Part shown: one piece after another, positions 29,721 to 38,772 of the stretch
How the letters are laid out: each line of letters starts with the position of its first letter
Position numbering within the stretch: the first letter of the stretch is position 1
Assembly: GCA_965237575.1 (NCBI GenBank)
Contig: CBDEGI010000004.1
Location: 2,480,001-2,544,000, forward strand
Origin: JAKZVK01 sp965237575
GTDB taxonomy: Bacteria > Acidobacteriota > Terriglobia > Bryobacterales > UBA6623
DNA length: 64,000 nt
Direction: 5' to 3'
Notes under the pieces: generated by a model
What the model saw: only the letters and a program-made list of their open reading frames with translations
Database searches by the model: none
Told to the model about the DNA's origin: nothing
Program-made: the position numbers and the translations under genes

Positions 29721-30184
29721 GCTAACATCCAACGCCCTTTCAGGGCTGTGGCGGAGGCGACGTGTGCGTGTCTAGAGGGAGTGAGGTGGGGGCGGACAAG
29801 AGCCGGGCACGGCGGTTTAGGGGGACGTGCTGTACCAGGGAGCGGCGTCTGATTTGGGGCTGAGCGGGCCTCGCGGCATCGCACCCCTCACTCGCGTTCA
29901 GGGCTCGGTTCGGGCGGGCCGGACATCGTTCTGCTTTAGAGGCGAGTGTCAAACCCCATGGCCCTCAAGATCGAGATCCGCGCTACTGGCTTCCGCTTGT
30001 CATGGTGGCCGCTAATCGCCTGGCTGCGACCTCTTGGAAGGCGCATCGGGTGCGGGCTTCGCCCGCGTGCGCGGGTTCACACCCGCGCCTCTGATGTGGC
30101 GGGTCGAGTTGCATCGAATGCATGGGTGTCTCGGTTGGCGGGCGGCGTCGACTAGTATTCTGAGAGGTAGCAGTTGTGCGCGCG

Positions 30185-31747
30185 ATGGCTGATATAAGCG
30201 ACCAGCGGAAGAGCGAGACGGCCGAGGCGACGAACGGCCGTCCCGGGGGCGACGACGACGGCGTAGGCGCACAGAGTTCGTCCGAGCAGGAGACGATCGT
30301 GCCGGGTTCAGGCGCGCTTCTGGGCGACATGCCGGCGGAGGAGTTTCGCCGCTTCGGTCATGAAGTGGTCGACTGGTTGGCCGACTACTTCGAGCATCCT
30401 GAGAAACACCGCGTCCTGCCCGACGTGAAGCCCGGCGCGTTGGTGGACGCGCTGCCGCGGTCCGCGCCTGAGACCGGCGAGCCGATGGAGGCGATTCTCG
30501 CGGATTTCGAAAAGCAGATTCTGCCGCACGTCACGCACTGGAACCATCCGGGTTTCATGGGCTATTTCGCGACCACCGGGAGTGGGCCTGGGATTCTGGC
30601 CGAGACGCTCACCGCGGGACTCAATAATATCGGGCTGCTGTGGAAGACGTCGCCGGCGCTGACCGAGTTGGAGCAAGTCACGCTGCGTTGGTTGGCCGAA
30701 TGGCTGGGGCTGCCGACGAGTTGGTTCGCGATGATGCTTGGGGGCGCGTCGGTCGCGAGCCTGCACGCGGTGATCGCCGCGCGCGAGGCGGCGCTGCAGG
30801 TCGACCGCGCCACCGGCCGGGCCTCGGATCTCACCAAGCTGGTGCTCTACACCTCCGAGCAGGCGCACTCGTCGATCGAGAAGGCGATGCTGGTGCTCGG
30901 CCTGGGACGCGAGAACTGCCGCAAGGTCCCGGTGGATGACGAGTTTCGCATACGTCCGGAGGCGCTCGACGCGCAGATCCGAGAAGACATCGCCGCCGGG
31001 CGGCGGCCGTTTTGCATCGTGGCAACGGTCGGGACGACCTCGACCACCAGCGTCGATCCGGTGGCGGCGATCGCCGACATCGCCACGCGGCATTCGTTGT
31101 GGCTGCACGTCGATGCGGCCTACGCCGGCGTCGCCGGGATGTTGCCAGAGATGCGGCACGTGCTCGACGGTTGCGAGCGGGCGGACACGTTTCTCGTCAA
31201 CCCGCACAAATGGCTGTTCACTCCGATGGACCTGACGGCGTTTTATTGCCGCCGTCCCGACGAACTGCGGCAGGCGCTTTCGCTGGTGCCCGACTATCTC
31301 CGCAGCCAGGAAGACTCGCGCGCGGTCAACTTCATGGAGTACGCGCTGCCGTTGGGACGCCGCTTCCGGGCGCTGAAGCTGTGGTTCGTGATGCGCTACT
31401 TCGGCCACGCAGGTTTGGCGGCCAATCTGCGCGAGCACATCCGGCTGGCGCAGGAGTTCGCTCGGTGGGTGGAGGCGCACCCCGACTTCGAGGTGATGGC
31501 TCCCCACCCGTTCTCGGTGGTTTGTTTTCGGTGGGTCCCTGGGGGGAAGAGTGCTGAAGAGGTCGATGGCCTGAACCAAAAGCTGATCGAAGCGGTGAAT
31601 CGAAGCGGCGAATTCTATTTGTCGAATACCGTACTGCACGAGAAGTTTGTACTGCGGGCCGCGATCGGGAATATACGGACCACGTCCGAGCATGTAGCGC
31701 GGTTGTGGGAGTTGGTGGTCGAGAAATCGCGCGGCCTCGAGGCGTAA
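30185..31747 (+). CDS. Pyridoxal-phosphate-dependent aromatic amino-acid decarboxylase family
   Basis: The protein matches group II decarboxylases: HWNHPGFMGYF near residue 121, GLNNIGLLWKTSPALTELE, TSEQAHSSIEKA with the His that stacks on PLP, LHVDAAYAG, and NPHKWLFTPMD, where Lys binds PLP. It decarboxylates an aromatic L-amino acid (Trp, Phe, Tyr or DOPA) to the amine. The first 45 residues are charged and poorly conserved. ATG at 30185 is preferred over GTG at 30176 because AGAGGT lies upstream. The neighbours are repeat spacers, so there is no operon. Confidence 0.95.
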   Translation: MADISDQRKSETAEATNGRPGGDDDGVGAQSSSEQETIVPGSGALLGDMPAEEFRRFGHEVVDWLADYFEHPEKHRVLPDVKPGALVDALPRSAPETGEPMEAILADFEKQILPHVTHWNHPGFMGYFATTGSGPGILAETLTAGLNNIGLLWKTSPALTELEQVTLRWLAEWLGLPTSWFAMMLGGASVASLHAVIAAREAALQVDRATGRASDLTKLVLYTSEQAHSSIEKAMLVLGLGRENCRKVPVDDEFRIRPEALDAQIREDIAAGRRPFCIVATVGTTSTTSVDPVAAIADIATRHSLWLHVDAAYAGVAGMLPEMRHVLDGCERADTFLVNPHKWLFTPMDLTAFYCRRPDELRQALSLVPDYLRSQEDSRAVNFMEYALPLGRRFRALKLWFVMRYFGHAGLAANLREHIRLAQEFARWVEAHPDFEVMAPHPFSVVCFRWVPGGKSAEEVDGLNQKLIEAVNRSGEFYLSNTVLHEKFVLRAAIGNIRTTSEHVARLWELVVEKSRGLEA

Positions 31748-31978
31748 GTGTGTTGACGGACGGAGCGCGCGACGAGACCGCCACGCGTTGAGAAACGCCG
31801 GCTCGGGATGTTGTGTAACTTCTCCTGCGCCCTACCTTCTTGCCATATGCCACCGCCTATTCTAGAGGCGGCCAGCCAAGGCAAGCCTTGTGTCCTTCCG
31901 TCTGCTTCGCGAACGAGAATGCGCTTGGAGCCGGTCGTTCGTAAGGCCAAAGGGCAGAGAGTGCCCGTTGCGGCTCTT

Positions 31979-32004
31979 GGGCGGACGCAGCGGTCCGCCC
32001 CTAC
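31979..32004 (-). repeat. REP-like palindrome, type 1
   Basis: GGGCGGACGCAGCGGTCCG is followed by CCCCTAC. The stem GGGCGGACC-type has the loop GCAGC, and the GTAG head is on the minus strand. The same unit occurs at 32209, 33544 and 40607. Confidence 0.8.
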
Positions 32005-32010
32005 AACCGG

Positions 32011-32100
32011 TATTCCATGTTCCGGTCCGAACGACCGGTATAGCTGATGTTCCGGTCCGAACGACCGGTATTGCCGATGTTCCAGTCAGCACAAAGGTGG
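32011..32100. repeat. 30-bp tandem repeat, three units
   Basis: TGTTCCGGTCCGAACGACCG recurs at exactly 30-base spacing starting near 32019 and 32049, with a degenerate third unit near 32079 (TGTTCCAGTC). Each unit holds an inverted repeat CCGGTCC / GGACCGG-like core. Confidence 0.75.
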
Positions 32101-32120
32101 GTTCGCGGTGTGTTGCGGTA

Positions 32121-32147
32121 GGCGGGCACGGCATGCCGTGCCCCTAC
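32121..32147 (-). repeat. REP-like palindrome, type 2
   Basis: GGCGGGCACGGCATGCCG is followed by TGCCCCTAC. It is a perfect stem with the GTAG head on the minus strand, and it lies between two type-1 palindromes. Confidence 0.8.
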
Positions 32148-32208
32148 GTTTCGCGCGGTACCGGCCGTTCGTACGGCCAAGCAGGCAGCAGTGCCCGTTG
32201 CGGCTTTT

Positions 32209-32234
32209 GGGCGGACGCAGCGGTCCGCCCCTAC
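32209..32234 (-). repeat. REP-like palindrome, type 1
   Basis: This copy is identical to the 31979 unit in its palindrome and is preceded by the same CCGTTGCGGCTTTT-type lead. Confidence 0.8.
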
Positions 32235-32250
32235 AACCGGTATTGGCTTC

Positions 32251-33288
32251 CTATTTTGCGGCGGCGTGGCGGAGGGCTTGCATGTAGCCTAGCGCGAACG
32301 CCCAGCCGCGTTGGGAGGCGATGGTGTCGTCGCTGAATTCGGGCGTGTGGTCGGGGATGATCAGCCGCGAGTAGCCTACCTCTTGGAACGCCTTCATGCA
32401 GGCGAGCATGTCGCAGTCGCCCTCGTCGTGCATCACTTCGAGGTATTTGTAATAGGGCGTCTCGACACGCACGTTGCGGAAGTGGCAGTGATTGATGCGG
32501 TCGCGCGAGCCGAAGTAGCGGATCGTCTCGGCCGCGTCCTCACCCATCTCGGTCGTCACGCCGGTATCGAGCGTGATGCCATTCGACGGGCTGTCGACCG
32601 TTTCAATCAGGCGCTTCAGATCTGGCACGGAGCGAACCGGCTGCGCCGCGCCGCGGAAGGCTTCGACCGGCGGATCGTTGGGATGGCAGGCCATGCGCAC
32701 GCCTGCCTGCTCGGCGACGGGAACGACCTCTTTGAGGAAGGCCGAAAAGCGCTCCCACATTTGCTCGCGAGTGTGCGTGCCGACATTGGGCAGCGGCGGC
32801 AGGTTCTTGATGCGCTCGTAGTCGAAGTTCCGCAGACCCACCTCGCCTCGTCCGGTGGTTCGCGCGTAGCCCTCCGAACCCCGCAACGGCGTGAAGTTGT
32901 ACTCCACCACCGGGATGCCGGCCTGCCCCGCCGCCTGAAGGGACGTCTTCACATGCTCGAGTTCCTCGTCCGCGCCGGGCTTCGCGTGCAAGATGCGGTA
33001 GAAGCGGCCGAGATGGACCATCTCGGGTTTCAGGCCGAATGACTCGATGCGCTTCTTGATCTTGATCAGCTCGTCCGCATCCCAGGGCTCGAGCATCTGG
33101 CCGGGCCGCGGGCCGGGGTCCTTCGCGGGAACGAGCCCGCGCTTGGCTACCGTCGTGCGGTATCGCGTCGGCATGACCACATGCTCGACGCCCATCTGAA
33201 GGAAGAAGCGCAACGTTTCGGCGGAGACGTCACGCAGTCCCTTGGCGATCTTCAGGCGATGAGGGGCGGCGGCCATGGCGCCTGTCAT
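32251..33288 (-). CDS. uxuA: Mannonate dehydratase
   Basis: The protein has the UxuA (TIM-barrel, xylose isomerase-like) blocks: VEYNFTPLRG, MACHPNDPP, TLDTGVTTEMG, NHCHFRNV, MHDEGDCDM and PDHTPEFSDD, then RGWAFALGYMQAL. It removes water from D-mannonate to give 2-keto-3-deoxygluconate in glucuronate breakdown. At 345 residues it is complete and cytoplasmic. No uxaC or uxuB is beside it. A non-homologous enolase-type ManD gene lies at 52743-54121. Confidence 0.92.
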   Translation of the reverse strand: MTGAMAAAPHRLKIAKGLRDVSAETLRFFLQMGVEHVVMPTRYRTTVAKRGLVPAKDPGPRPGQMLEPWDADELIKIKKRIESFGLKPEMVHLGRFYRILHAKPGADEELEHVKTSLQAAGQAGIPVVEYNFTPLRGSEGYARTTGRGEVGLRNFDYERIKNLPPLPNVGTHTREQMWERFSAFLKEVVPVAEQAGVRMACHPNDPPVEAFRGAAQPVRSVPDLKRLIETVDSPSNGITLDTGVTTEMGEDAAETIRYFGSRDRINHCHFRNVRVETPYYKYLEVMHDEGDCDMLACMKAFQEVGYSRLIIPDHTPEFSDDTIASQRGWAFALGYMQALRHAAAK

Positions 33289-33333
33289 TGTAGCCCAGAG
33301 GGCCGGCTGGTTTGGGTTCCGAACGGGGCCGGA

Positions 33334-33462
33334 CTGAAGCCGGCAGGGGGAAGGACGCTGAAGCGCCCTGACAGCGTAGCCGGGGTCCGGTTACCGGCCG
33401 TAAACGACCGGCCTACAACGCGCTTTGCGCGGAAGCCGCCTGAAGGCAGCCTGAAGGCGGCT
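33334..33462. repeat. Dispersed ~130-bp repeat, copy 1
   Basis: It shares CTGAAGCCGGC, GGAAGGACGCTGAAGCGCC, CCGTAAACGACCGGCCTAC and GCGCGGAAGCCGCCTGAAGG in the same order with 49773-49902. Each block is a small hairpin. The sequence between the blocks differs. Confidence 0.8.
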
Positions 33463-33543
33463 CGGGAAATAGCCGTGGCCCTTCGCGAGTCCAAGGCCGA
33501 CGCGTCCCGACGGTCAGCGGCAGCGGTGGCCGTTGCGGCATTT

Positions 33544-33569
33544 GGGCGGACGCAGCGGTCCGCCCCTAC
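33544..33569 (-). repeat. REP-like palindrome, type 1
   Basis: The palindrome matches those at 31979 and 40607, with the lead CCGTTGCGGCATTT shared with the 40607 copy. Confidence 0.8.
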
Positions 33570-33703
33570 AAGCGGTTCCCCCGAACCTCGGGACTCAGAC
33601 CTGGGACGGGGCCTGTCGAAGATATAAGATCCCGGCCAGGTCGCATATCCCCACAATCCGGAAAGTGCGGTTAGTTCAAAGTGGTTGGCGACTTGTGGCG
33701 GCA

Positions 33704-33730
33704 GGCGGGCACGGCATGCCGTGCCCCTAC
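33704..33730 (-). repeat. REP-like palindrome, type 2
   Basis: It is identical to the 32121 copy over the whole palindrome and tail. Confidence 0.8.
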
Positions 33731-33794
33731 ATTTCTGGGGCAGGTCAAGACTGCAAGCGGGGATGCAACACGCGAAGGCTGGAGGCGAGCTGTG

Positions 33795-34574
33795 TCAAAT
33801 GAGCCATGCTACGACGGCGTAGCAGGCGGGCAGGGCGAACAGCACGCCATCTACTCGGTCGAGCATACCCCCGTGGCCCGGCAGCAGCTCGCCGCTGTCT
33901 TTGACCTGGGCGCCTCTCTTGAGCGCTGACTCGGCAAGATCGCCGAGTTGCGCGGCCGCGTTCACCCACAACGAAAGCAGCCCGGCCGTCAGCAGGGGAA
34001 CGGCTGCCGGCTCTGCCGGCTGGAAGTAGGCCAGGTAACCCGTGCCCACCGCTACGGCCGTAACGGCGGAGGCGATCGTCCCTTCCCAGGTCTTGTTGGG
34101 ACTGATGGCGGGAGCGAGCGGCCGGCGTCCCCACGAGCGCCCGACAAAGTACGCCGCGGAATCGCCGACCCAGTTGAGCACAAGCACGTAGAACAGCCAG
34201 TGCGGGCTCGCCACGTGCAGCTCACGTCCGAGGCTGAAGGCGCCGCCGATGTAGATGACGCCGAAGAGCGTCGAGGCTACGCCCCCTAACGACTCCTCCA
34301 GCGGCCGCGTCAGGGCAAGAAGCAACAACAGGATCGAGAAGCCTACAAGAAACGCAGTCTCGGGAACGCCTCTCGCGACGATGAGCACCAGTGCAGCCCC
34401 GCAACCGGCGACTGAAAACGGCCGGCACCCGAACTTCGCCGTGAGGAGGAAGAACTCGCGCAGGCAGAGAAGGGCGACCAGCGCGAGGACCACCCAAACC
34501 GCGCGCGGCGGGGCGTAGAAAGTGACAGCGGTGACGAGGGGAATTAGCAGCAGGGCCGTGAGGACCCGCTTCAT
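33795..34574 (-). CDS. cdsA: Phosphatidate cytidylyltransferase
   Basis: The C-terminal signature reads ALKRGAQVKDSGELLPGHGG then LDRVDG, the CdsA motif with its metal-binding Asp residues. Around eight membrane segments precede it, with SPNKTWEG as a second conserved block. The enzyme makes CDP-diacylglycerol from phosphatidic acid and CTP at the inner membrane, feeding phospholipid synthesis. It overlaps uppS by four bases, the common bacterial order. Confidence 0.96.
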   Translation of the reverse strand: MKRVLTALLLIPLVTAVTFYAPPRAVWVVLALVALLCLREFFLLTAKFGCRPFSVAGCGAALVLIVARGVPETAFLVGFSILLLLLALTRPLEESLGGVASTLFGVIYIGGAFSLGRELHVASPHWLFYVLVLNWVGDSAAYFVGRSWGRRPLAPAISPNKTWEGTIASAVTAVAVGTGYLAYFQPAEPAAVPLLTAGLLSLWVNAAAQLGDLAESALKRGAQVKDSGELLPGHGGMLDRVDGVLFALPACYAVVAWLI

Positions 34575-35452
34575 TCGACGTAGTCGCTCAACGGAGGCGC
34601 GTCAGGCTCGTCGGCTACGGTTTCGGCGCGCTGTGCCGCCGTCACGCCCACCAGCTCGGCCGCCGGTTCCGGCTCCTCGGTCGAGTGCCCCAAACCGCCG
34701 TAGCGCCGCTCGCGCTTCTGATAGTCGAGAAGTGCGTGAAGCAGATCGACGGTGCGGAAGTCGGGCCACAACTGCTCGGTGACCCAGATTTCGGCGTAGG
34801 CGATTTGCCACAGCAGGAAGTTGCTGATGCGCATCTCGCCCGAGGTTCGGATCAGCAGATCCGGGTCGGGCAGCCCGGCGGTGTAAAGCTCGTTGCTGAT
34901 GGTCTCCTCGTCGACTTGCAAGGGAGCATCGAGTTGGCGAGAGCGGGCGAGCAGAGAATTGACGGCGTCGACCAGTTCGGCGCGGCCTCCGTAGTTTAGC
35001 GCCACGTTGAGGAGCAGGCCGGAGTTCGCGGACGTCTCGAGGATCGCGTAGTCGAGGTCGTTTTGGACGTTCTCGGGCAATTGGTCGATGCGACCGATGA
35101 CCTGGAAGCGAACGTTGTTCCGCTTCAGAGAGGGCAGCTCGCGGTGCAGGTAGTGGCGTAGCAGGTCCCACAGGGTCTCGACTTCCGAGCGTGGCCGCTT
35201 CCAGTTCTCGACCGAAAAGGCGTACAGCGTGAGTGCGTTGAGGTGCAGACGGCAGCAAGCTTCGATGATCTCGCGAACGGACTTGACGCCGGCGCGATGT
35301 CCGGCGACGCGCGGCAGGTGACGCCGACGCGCCCAGCGGCCATTGCCGTCCATGATGACCGCGATGTGGCGGGGGAAGGTGCTCGGGTCGAGCACGGAGG
35401 CGAGTTGGGCTTCCTCGCTTCCCGGTTTTGCCCAGTCGAGAAAATCCTGCAT
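34571..35452 (-). CDS. uppS: Isoprenyl transferase (undecaprenyl diphosphate synthase)
   Basis: HIAVIMDGNGRWARRR gives the catalytic Asp and the diphosphate-binding loop, followed by GHRAGVKSVREI, LTLYAFSVENWKRP and later DLLIRTSGEMRISNF, all hallmarks of cis-prenyltransferases. It extends farnesyl diphosphate to the C55 carrier for peptidoglycan. A 40-residue C-terminal tail rich in Glu/Ala is extra. It is first in the pair with cdsA. Confidence 0.96.
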   Translation of the reverse strand: MQDFLDWAKPGSEEAQLASVLDPSTFPRHIAVIMDGNGRWARRRHLPRVAGHRAGVKSVREIIEACCRLHLNALTLYAFSVENWKRPRSEVETLWDLLRHYLHRELPSLKRNNVRFQVIGRIDQLPENVQNDLDYAILETSANSGLLLNVALNYGGRAELVDAVNSLLARSRQLDAPLQVDEETISNELYTAGLPDPDLLIRTSGEMRISNFLLWQIAYAEIWVTEQLWPDFRTVDLLHALLDYQKRERRYGGLGHSTEEPEPAAELVGVTAAQRAETVADEPDAPPLSDYVE

Positions 35453-35572
35453 GCTGTTGTATTTCTTGACTATCGTACAACGTCGCTCGGCCCGGCGTCT
35501 AGAATGGGGGGTTGGCTGATGGGTTGTGCCGTACCCGCCGGCGGTGAAGGGTAGGCGTGGGTATAACAGGCC

Positions 35573-35652
35573 GCGGATCTCAAAACCGATCCGCGCTAAG
35601 CGCTGCGCGGTCTAGAGTGGTAGCTCAGCGCAGGCTGACGCCTGCGGCTCTG
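35573..35652. repeat. Dispersed hairpin pair
   Basis: GCGGATCTCAAAACCGATCC (35574) and GTAGCTCAGCGCAGGCTGAC (35620), each a hairpin, follow each other as at 38433-38514. The second starts with GTAG as REP sequences do. Confidence 0.6.
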
Positions 35653-35678
35653 AGTGGTGGTTCGGGCGTCCTCTAGGA

Positions 35679-36914
35679 CTAGAACGACAGAAGCACGACC
35701 GTGAGGGAAAGGATGATCATGACCGCTACCGTCGCGTACGACACCAGGTTGAATAGGGGGGTGTTCACCCATTTGCCCATCAGCTCGCGGCGATTGGCCA
35801 GCACCAGCATCAGAATCAGAATCACCGGCAACAGAACGCCGTTGAGCACCTGCGAGAGCAGAATCATTCGTACCAAAGGGAAATCCGGCCATAGAACGAC
35901 GCCGGCGCCAACCACCACCAACAGCGTGTAGAGCCAATAGAAGAACGGCGCTTCTTGGAAGCGATGATTCACGCCAGATTCGAACCCCAATCCCTCGCAC
36001 ACCGAGTAAGCGGTCGACAGCGGCAGGATGGTCGCCGCCAGCAGCGAAGCGTTGAACAGCCCCGCGGCGAACAGGGCGTACGCGTAGGGCCCCAGCGGCT
36101 GCAAAGCCAGGGCCGCTTCGGCGGCGTCGCGGATCTCGCGCGGGCCCGCCGACCAGATCGCCCCCGCGGCGCACACGATGATGAAGAACTTGATGAAGGC
36201 CATCGCCACGCAGCCGACGATCACTTCCGCGCGTGACTCGGCGTACTGCTTGACGTCGACGCCCTTCTCGACGATCGCCGCCTGCAAATAGAACTGCATC
36301 CACGGAGCGACGGAGGTCCCCACCAGCCCGACCAGAATGGCTAGGTAAGGCCCGTCAAACAAGATCACCGGCGTGACGCTGGCGTGAAGAGCTTCGGACC
36401 AGTCGGGTTTGATCAAGAAGGCCGAGATCACATAGGCCACGTAAAACACACTCGCCACGAGAAAGATCTTCTCGACGCTTCGATAGGTGCCCTTCACGAC
36501 CAACACCCACACCAACGCCGCTCCCAGCGGAATCGAGATATAGCGGCTGACGCCGAAGATTTCGAGCGAGCCGGCAATCCCGGCGAAGTTGGCCGTGACG
36601 TTCGTGAAGTTCACCACCAGCAGCGCGGCCATGACGACGAACGTGGTGCGCAGGCCGAACTCTTCGCGTATCAGATCGGACAATCCCTTGCCCGTCACCG
36701 CGCCCATGCGCGAGCACATGACCTGGGTGACGATGAGAATCAGCGTGACCGGCAGCATCGTCCACAATGGAACGTAGCCGAACCGCGCGCCGGCTTCCGA
36801 GTAGGTGAAGATGCCGCCGGCGTCGTTGTCGACAACTGCCGTGATGAAGCCGGGCCCCAAGACGGCCAGGAAGACGATCGCGTGTGTGCGCAAGTTCTTC
36901 AGCTTCTTGAGCAT
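35679..36914 (-). CDS. Nramp-family divalent metal transporter, atypical metal site
   Basis: Eleven or so hydrophobic segments and the Nramp layout are clear: AVLGPGFITAVVDNDAGGIF at helix 1, VNFTNVTANFAGIAGSLEIF at helix 3 and VGTSVAPWMQFYLQAA at helix 6. Canonical Nramp carries DPGN in helix 1 and a Met in helix 6 for transition metals. Here helix 1 reads DNDAGG and helix 6 lacks the Met-Pro-His form, which fits the Mg-transporting relatives better. The ATG at 36914 is 23 bases after the stop of the MgtE-N/CBS gene, so that gene probably regulates it. Confidence 0.85.
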   Translation of the reverse strand: MLKKLKNLRTHAIVFLAVLGPGFITAVVDNDAGGIFTYSEAGARFGYVPLWTMLPVTLILIVTQVMCSRMGAVTGKGLSDLIREEFGLRTTFVVMAALLVVNFTNVTANFAGIAGSLEIFGVSRYISIPLGAALVWVLVVKGTYRSVEKIFLVASVFYVAYVISAFLIKPDWSEALHASVTPVILFDGPYLAILVGLVGTSVAPWMQFYLQAAIVEKGVDVKQYAESRAEVIVGCVAMAFIKFFIIVCAAGAIWSAGPREIRDAAEAALALQPLGPYAYALFAAGLFNASLLAATILPLSTAYSVCEGLGFESGVNHRFQEAPFFYWLYTLLVVVGAGVVLWPDFPLVRMILLSQVLNGVLLPVILILMLVLANRRELMGKWVNTPLFNLVSYATVAVMIILSLTVVLLSF

Positions 36915-36937
36915 GAGATCGCCGGATGTCCGCGGGG

Positions 36938-38197
36938 TCAGTCTTCGGGGTGGAGGACGCTGATCACATCGTCGGCCGTGATCACGCCGCACAGCTCACC
37001 TTCCTCGTCGACCACGGGGAGCGCGAACAGGTTGTATTTGTCGAACAGCTCGACGACGTGCTCGCGGTCGTCGTCGAGTTGGACTTGCAGTGTTTCGAGA
37101 AAAGTGAGCGTCCGCAACGGCAGGTCGTCGGCCGCGGTGAAGAGCCGGGCCACCGCCACGGCGCCGACGAGGTTTTTTTGCTTGTCGATCAAGAAGATGT
37201 GCGTCAGCGTTTTGAGCAGCTCTTGGTTGCCGCGCATCGCTTCGACGGCGTCGCGCACGCGCGCGTCTTCATGCACAGCGATGTAGCGGTTGTTCATCAT
37301 GCCGCCCGCCGTCTCGGGGTCGTACTCGAGCAGCTCTTCGACCTCGGCGGCGGGGACCTGCTCCATGTCATTGAGGATCTCCTGGCTCTCCTCCTCTTCG
37401 AGGGCGTTGAGCAAGTCGGCGGCAGAGTCGGGGTCCATCTCCTCGACGATATCGGCGGCGCGCTCTTTTTCGAGGGACTTGAGGATCGTGACCTGGATCT
37501 TCGGGTTGACCTCGGTGAGGGCGTCGGCGGCGATCTTGTCGTCGAGGGTTTCGAACAGGGCTTCGCGCTCGGCCGGCGCCAACTCTTCGGCGATGTCAGC
37601 GAGGTCGGCGGGGTGAAGCTGCCCGAGGCGATGGTGGGAGATGCGGAGCTTCAGGCGCCGTCGGGCGTCGGGCTCGACGATATTGCAGTACTCCCACGGG
37701 ATGGCGTTCGGCCGGATGCGCCGCTGCACTCGGCGGATGACGCTGTTGGGCAGCAGCCCCTCGGTCAGGCGCCGGAACACGCCCTGCAAGCCCACGCCGA
37801 CGTCATGGACCCACAGCTCGTCACGGTACGCGGTGTGCTCGATGCGTAGCGAGAGATCGTTGACGCGAACGACCTTGCGTCCGTTGACATCGACGATCTG
37901 CTGATCGAGCAGGTCTTCGGACAGCAGCAAATGCGAATCGTCGGGGTAGAACGGAACGAAACGGTCATCCGAGAGACCGATACCGTCAAGCGAGATGGAG
38001 GCGACTTGGTCGTAGCGCGCCACGAAGCGCGTGCGGCGGCCCACTACGAAACGCGAGATCCGGCGTGGATGCTCGCTCGGGGTAATCGCCACGTCGCGCA
38101 CCCGCCCGACCACTTGGCCGTTGGGCGCAACGACACGCATGCCCGTCATCTCGGTGAGGTAGAGCATACGGTCCACGTCGATGGAGGCGGTGGCCAT
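36938..38197 (-). CDS. Soluble MgtE N-domain/CBS protein with PRC-like domain, no channel
   Basis: The first 150 residues contain two PRC-barrel-like parts (VVAPNGQVVGRVRDV; VVDVNGRKVVRVNDLSL-type). Residues 190-290 match the MgtE N-terminal superhelix (HPADLADIAEELAPAEREAL; ADIVEEMDPDSAADLLNAL). Residues 300-415 are a CBS pair ending CGVITADDVISVL. MgtE's membrane channel is missing. In MgtE these domains sense cytoplasmic Mg and close the pore. Here they lie directly before an Nramp-type transporter gene, so I infer a detached Mg sensor for that carrier. Confidence 0.88.
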   Translation of the reverse strand: MATASIDVDRMLYLTEMTGMRVVAPNGQVVGRVRDVAITPSEHPRRISRFVVGRRTRFVARYDQVASISLDGIGLSDDRFVPFYPDDSHLLLSEDLLDQQIVDVNGRKVVRVNDLSLRIEHTAYRDELWVHDVGVGLQGVFRRLTEGLLPNSVIRRVQRRIRPNAIPWEYCNIVEPDARRRLKLRISHHRLGQLHPADLADIAEELAPAEREALFETLDDKIAADALTEVNPKIQVTILKSLEKERAADIVEEMDPDSAADLLNALEEEESQEILNDMEQVPAAEVEELLEYDPETAGGMMNNRYIAVHEDARVRDAVEAMRGNQELLKTLTHIFLIDKQKNLVGAVAVARLFTAADDLPLRTLTFLETLQVQLDDDREHVVELFDKYNLFALPVVDEEGELCGVITADDVISVLHPED

Positions 38198-38772
38198 CGT
38201 CGATCCCTAGGGCTTGGCGCGCGCGCGAATGGGACGTTTCGCGCGAAGCGTATTTATTCGTAAAGCTGCTACTTCCAGGTTCGTCGAGCATGGAGAACGC
38301 CGCGAGACGGGCCGGAAAAAGGCCCCCTCGCGACCTCCTTCACTATGCACCACGTGTGAAGGGGGGTGCAAGCTGGGGGCTAAGGGACCGGTTTCAGGGC
38401 CTCAGCAATCGAGAATGGCCGAAGCTAAGGCCGCGGATCTCAAGACCGAGATCCGCGCTACGGGCTTGTGTGGCCTCGAGCGGTAGCTCAACGCGGGCTC
38501 ACGCCCGCGGCTCCTAAGCAACAGCTTTGTAAGTCCTTTTTTTCAGCAATGATACTTTTCGTGAGATCCGTGTTGGCGTATGGCCGGCAAGCGCCCGAAA
38601 GCTGTTCCTTTCTGAGCCGTGCCCCGGTCGCAAGACCGGGTCAGTAGCTCTGAGTGGCGGCTCGAGAGTGTTACGCCGGGTAGGGGCGTCAGGCCGTCGT
38701 CAAGGCTTAGATACGGGTCCACGGTGTGACGCGGCCCGCGGAGCAGACAAGTGGTTGTGCTACAAGGAACGA
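38198..38772. other. Intergenic region with hairpin repeats
   Basis: A hairpin repeat pair (38433-38514) and the short GTAGCTCTGAGTGGCGGCTC lie here. The ATG at 38773 is preceded by AAGGAAC, a usable ribosome-binding site. No gene can be supported. Confidence 0.6.
38433..38514. repeat. Dispersed hairpin pair
   Basis: GCGGATCTCAAGACCGAGAT with its closing arm CCGCG, then GTAGCTCAACGCGGGCTCAC with GCCCGCGG. The same pair, shorter, occurs at 35573, and the first half also at 29963. Confidence 0.65.

Larger units (their letters stand above)
29259..30184. other. Repeat-rich 0.9-kb spacer
   Basis: This spacer holds a possible 31-residue peptide gene (29320-29415), short copies of a CGCCCTTTCAGGGCT hairpin repeat (29509 and 29734), the MITE-like element (29573-29720), and a direct relative of the 38433 repeat (29963-29986, CTCAAGATCGAGATCCGCG). 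No larger gene can be supported. Confidence 0.6.
31748..32250. other. Intergenic region with REP cluster
   Basis: Two type-1 REP palindromes, one type-2 palindrome and a 30-base tandem repeat fill this 0.5-kb spacer. Two larger units of about 60 bases (GTGCCCGTTGCGGC before each type-1 palindrome) suggest a duplicated segment. No gene can be supported. Confidence 0.7.
33289..33794. other. Repeat-rich intergenic region
   Basis: This spacer contains a 130-base dispersed repeat (33334-33462), a type-1 REP (33544-33569) and a type-2 REP (33704-33730). No gene can be supported. Confidence 0.7.

Noticed and set aside
31979..33730. CRISPR array suggested by repeated 26-27-base units
   Set aside because: Spacing is irregular, repeats are of two kinds with GTAG heads, and no cas gene is present.
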